From Bacillus oleivorans (lineage in GTDB: Bacteria > Bacillota > Bacilli > Bacillales > JC228), in assembly GCF_900207585.1 (NCBI RefSeq), contig NZ_OAOP01000003.1, positions 186,001 to 250,000 on the forward strand: 64,000 bases of DNA, written 5' to 3'. Below the pieces are notes generated by a model. It made no database searches, was not told the DNA's origin, and saw only the letters and a list, made by a program, of their open reading frames with translations. The position numbers and the translations under genes are program-made. Positions within the stretch are counted from its first letter, which is position 1, and every line of letters begins with the position of its first letter. Positions 60,976-64,000 of this stretch are shown one piece after another.

Positions 60976-62136
60976 GTGAAACAACCAATTAAAGCTATTA
61001 TCTTTTTAATATTTATGCTTACTTTTATTTGCGATATGGGAAGTGTCAGTGCGACAGAAACCACTTCGCATAAAGAAATTCCGATTGCATTAGTAATTGA
61101 AGAAGAGGTTCTTAGCTTTAAAAAAGGTTTTTCTTATATTTCAAATAGGACAACCTATGCGCCAATTATAGAGTTCGCCAAAAGTTTAGGAATAAAAGTT
61201 ACTAATATAACCAATGGGGATATTCTGCTTTTGAAAGATGAAAAGTCGTTGCTCTTTTCACCGGCAAAGCAAACAGTCACATCAGAAGAAGGAGATGCAC
61301 AGCTTCTTACCTTTTTTAAAAAAGATGAGACCTGGTATGCGCCAGTCCGGTTTGTTGGGGAACACTTTGGCTATCAGGTAGATTCAGTTTTTTCCAATAA
61401 GCATCATATTGTACGGTTAATGAATGAATCAAAAATGACCCATGCTGAATATTTTATGAGAAACGATGTAGAACTAGATCAATACTATCAGCAGATTGCT
61501 TTCTACTTTAAACCCAAAGTCTATTTAACCTTTGATGACGGACCTGCCTCTGCAATGAATTCCATTCTCGAGACTCTGCAACAGTATGATTCTAAAGCGA
61601 CTTTTTTTATGATTGAACCGCAAATGAGGAGATATCCAGAGTTAGTTAAGGAAGTCGTGGAAGCGGGACATTACCCTGCTCTTCATAGTGTTTCTCATGA
61701 TAAATCAAAGCTCTATGGCCCATCTCCACATAACTTTATTAATGAAATGCTACAGACTCAGGAAACATTATATAAGATTGCAGGTCATTATTCGTTTTTA
61801 ATTAGAGCCCCTTATGGGAGTAAGCCTTACTTAACTGAAGTGCACATGGAAGCATTAGTGGACGAAGGAATGAAACTGTGGGACTGGAATGTCGATCCAC
61901 AGGATTGGAAGTATGAATCCAAAAAACCGGAACAAATAGTGGAAAACATTAAACTCCAGGTTGAGAAAATCGAAAAAACAGATGATCCAATCGTCATTCT
62001 CCTCCATGTTAGACATGGAACAGCCGAAGTTCTCCCGAAGGTTATTGAATACCTTCAAGATAAAGGATATACACTCGCTGCTTATGATCCGAATCATCAT
62101 ATTTCGGTAAATTTCTGGGAAGATGAACGCTTGTAA
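60976..62136 (+). CDS. Polysaccharide deacetylase with copper-amine-oxidase-like N-terminal domain
   Basis: The 386-residue protein has a signal peptide (about 1-27), a stalk domain like the Cu_amine_oxidN1 family (about 35-150) and a NodB deacetylase domain. NodB motifs include TFDDGP (motif 1, about 183-188), HSVSHD (motif 2), RAPYGS (motif 3) and WDWNVDPQDW. It should remove acetyl groups from cell-wall or exopolysaccharide N-acetylglucosamine. The start is a GTG with GGGGGAAT. It lies between prkA and yhbH. Confidence 0.9.
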   Translation: MKQPIKAIIFLIFMLTFICDMGSVSATETTSHKEIPIALVIEEEVLSFKKGFSYISNRTTYAPIIEFAKSLGIKVTNITNGDILLLKDEKSLLFSPAKQTVTSEEGDAQLLTFFKKDETWYAPVRFVGEHFGYQVDSVFSNKHHIVRLMNESKMTHAEYFMRNDVELDQYYQQIAFYFKPKVYLTFDDGPASAMNSILETLQQYDSKATFFMIEPQMRRYPELVKEVVEAGHYPALHSVSHDKSKLYGPSPHNFINEMLQTQETLYKIAGHYSFLIRAPYGSKPYLTEVHMEALVDEGMKLWDWNVDPQDWKYESKKPEQIVENIKLQVEKIEKTDDPIVILLHVRHGTAEVLPKVIEYLQDKGYTLAAYDPNHHISVNFWEDERL

Positions 62137-62358
62137 CAATTTGGATTTTGTACCATTAAAAACAGGCTAGACTTTGGTCCAAATGTCAAAATCGTTTGGA
62201 AATTATTTTGAATTGCTGCATAGGATAGAGTAATCACTCTTAAAATCGGTCGCCCCAACACCAAAAAGGGGTAGAGTGGTCCATTCTAGACCGTCATGAT
62301 ATCGTATGCAAGTAAGTTGGATCTTGTGTCAATGGAAAATTATATAGGAGGGGAAAAT
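62137..62358. other. Intergenic region before yhbH
   Basis: No gene is seen. An upstream frame from 62296 has no ribosome binding site, and AGGAGGGG sits before the true start at 62359. Confidence 0.6.
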
Positions 62359-63531
62359 ATGTCACATTCAGACAATGGTCAATTCGTTTTGTCACAAGAA
62401 GATTGGTCCCTCCATCGGAAAGGGCACGATGATCAGCAACGTCATCAAGAAAAGGTGCAGGAAGCCATTAGGAACAATTTACCGGATCTTATAACTGAAG
62501 AGAGCATCATCATGTCCAACGGCCGCGATGTAGTAAAGATTCCGATTCGTTCCTTAGATGAGTATAAAATTAGATATAACTATGATAAAAACAAGCACGT
62601 GGGTCAAGGAGATGGGGACAGTCGGGTTGGGGATGTTATCGCAAGGGAGCCATCCAATCAAAAGGGACCTGGCCAAGGCCAGGGGGCAGGCGATCAACCT
62701 GGCGAAGATTATTATGAAGCTGAAGTTTCCCTTATGGAACTGGAGGAAGCGTTATTTAGCCAGCTGGAGCTTCCGAATTTAAAACGGAAAGAAAATGACG
62801 AGCATGTTGTGGAAAATATTGAGTTTAATGATATCCGAAAAACAGGACTGATGGGAAACATTGATAAAAAACGAACGATGATGACCGCCTTTAAACGAAA
62901 TGCAATGGCTGGGGAACCTAGTTTTTATCCAATTTACCCAGAGGATTTGAAGTTCAAAACATGGAATGAAGTAAAAAAACCGGATTCAAAGGCAGTTGTA
63001 CTGGCTATGATGGATACGAGCGGTTCCATGGGAATCTGGGAAAAATATATGGCGCGGAGCTTCTTCTTTTGGATGACACGATTTCTAAGAACCAAATATG
63101 AAACGGTTGAGATTGAATTTATTGCACATCACACTGAAGCAAAAGTAGTGAGTGAAGAGGATTTCTTTTCAAAGGGTGAAAGTGGAGGTACTATATGTTC
63201 ATCAGCTTATAAAAAAGCATTAGAATTAATTGAAGACCACTATTCGCCATTACGCTTCAATATTTATCCTTTTCATTTTTCCGATGGCGACAATTTAACA
63301 TCAGACAACGCACGCTGTGTAAAGCTTGTTGAAGAGCTCATGGGAAAATCAAATATGTTTGGCTATGGGGAAGTTAATCAGTATAATCGACATTCGACTC
63401 TAATGAGTGCATACAAAAACATTCGCCACGAGAAATTCCGGCATTATATTTTAAAACAAAGAGTTGACGTGTTTCATGCGATGCGGACATTCTTTCAAAA
63501 GCAGGAAGAGGGTTCAAAGCTGTATGCCTAA
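62359..63531 (+). CDS. yhbH: DUF444-family stress/sporulation protein YhbH
   Basis: The 390-residue protein matches YhbH (DUF444) at full length. It begins [20 protein letters not shown] and contains the von Willebrand-like motif [20 protein letters not shown] (about 217-236), then FSDGDNL. AGGAGGGG precedes the ATG. In E. coli the yeaG and yeaH genes are neighbours, and prkA lies upstream here, so a joint role is expected. Confidence 0.95.
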   Translation: MSHSDNGQFVLSQEDWSLHRKGHDDQQRHQEKVQEAIRNNLPDLITEESIIMSNGRDVVKIPIRSLDEYKIRYNYDKNKHVGQGDGDSRVGDVIAREPSNQKGPGQGQGAGDQPGEDYYEAEVSLMELEEALFSQLELPNLKRKENDEHVVENIEFNDIRKTGLMGNIDKKRTMMTAFKRNAMAGEPSFYPIYPEDLKFKTWNEVKKPDSKAVVLAMMDTSGSMGIWEKYMARSFFFWMTRFLRTKYETVEIEFIAHHTEAKVVSEEDFFSKGESGGTICSSAYKKALELIEDHYSPLRFNIYPFHFSDGDNLTSDNARCVKLVEELMGKSNMFGYGEVNQYNRHSTLMSAYKNIRHEKFRHYILKQRVDVFHAMRTFFQKQEEGSKLYA

Positions 63532-63948
63532 AAAATTGTGCCAGTCCTTGCAAAAGGGCTGGCTTTCTTAACGATTAGGAATGCATTGCTAATCTTTTTC
63601 GAATTTGAATAAGAGATACGAAATGTTTTGGAAACTGGTAAATAAAATATGAAAGTCTTTCTTAAAAAATTCCGTCTACTGTTGTCATAAATATGGTTTA
63701 AGTTTGTACATAAAAGGATATTACACAAATAGGAAAAAATTTTACCTTTCCACCATTTTCTAGTAAAATAGTAATAAATTCGTTTAAATTTTTAAAAAAA
63801 TCCCCTATATCTTATCGTTAAATGGCTCGTCTTCAACATTTCTTTTTATTTTCAGTAATATAAATAATTATTACGTACATATAATTTTCAAAATTAAGCA
63901 GGAATCAGCTATTTTGTTCAAAACCAAAATGATTAAGGAGAAAGTTAC
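63532..63948. other. Intergenic region before a partial gene
   Basis: A terminator (63541-63570) follows yhbH. The rest is AT-rich with no feature that I can support. Confidence 0.6.
63541..63570 (+). terminator. Intrinsic terminator of yhbH
   Basis: CCAGTCCTT (63541-63549) and AAGGGCTGG (63554-63562) pair with one G-T, followed by CTTTCTT. Confidence 0.75.
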
Positions 63949-64000
63949 ATGACACCTAATGATGAAAATCAGGAAGAACGCAATAAGCATAATCATTTGA
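63949..64000 (+). CDS. Start of a gene running off the right edge
   Basis: ATG at 63949 with AAGGAGA upstream begins MTPNDENQEERNKHNHL. The frame is open to the window edge after 17 residues. No identity can be given. Confidence 0.5.
   Translation, partial: MTPNDENQEERNKHNHL

Overview
This window looks like the chromosome of a low-GC, spore-forming Bacillaceae bacterium (Bacillus or a relative; the species cannot be named from sequence alone). The evidence is AGGAGG-type ribosome binding sites, frequent GTG/TTG starts and a core block with prkA, yhbH, queG, trmL, nfrA, a SpoIID/LytB-domain protein and a DUF3231 (CotF-like) protein.

Layout. About 0-3 kb carries a partial TetR regulator and an SDR/AraC pair. 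About 3-49 kb is an accessory region of short, mostly single-gene, plus-strand units: DinB proteins, GNAT acetyltransferases, a nucleotidyltransferase, two VanZ proteins, DUF proteins, small membrane proteins, a lipoprotein, a histidine phosphatase, a VOC protein and an Lsa-type ABC-F protein. These alternate with regulator-enzyme pairs: MBL hydrolase/Lrp, AhpD-like/Lrp, alcohol dehydrogenase/TetR, M20 amidohydrolase and TRIC channel/LysR, SDR/TetR, and alpha/beta hydrolase/LysR. Several genes here are broken. A 7-unit RCC1-repeat gene and a macrolide-efflux-like MFS gene also lie here. From about 49.3 kb (tRNA-Gly) to 64 kb the content becomes ordinary conserved Bacillus genes: queG, an amidase-domain protein, trmL, nfrA, an ECF sigma factor with a membrane anti-sigma candidate, prkA, a polysaccharide deacetylase and yhbH.

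The most striking structure is a family of short intergenic elements, about 37 loci between 3.1 and 49.2 kb and none recognised beyond. Full copies have two modules. Module A is an intrinsic terminator (arms like GCGTTAATCC and GGATTAACGC, loop AAGA, then a T run). Module B is a second hairpin with arms like TTCAACTAAC and GTTAGTTGAA around a loop GGGGCAG or GGAGCAG, then a TAAG-like tail. Every copy I recognised is in plus orientation, usually directly after a plus-strand gene, sometimes with the gene's stop codon inside the element. Some copies continue into another terminator and a nearly invariant promoter-like 20-mer (GGAATATTATGTTAAAATTA). This gives a cassette-like order of gene, element, gene, element. 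It recalls integron cassette arrays in layout, but the element is not a canonical attC and no integrase lies in the window.

The other main regulatory observation is the leader of the Lsa-type ABC-F gene. It contains a 26-codon upstream ORF with an internal 12-bp inverted repeat and an earlier stem-loop, the arrangement expected for antibiotic-induced attenuation. All functional calls are from reading the sequence and recalling families; no database search was possible.
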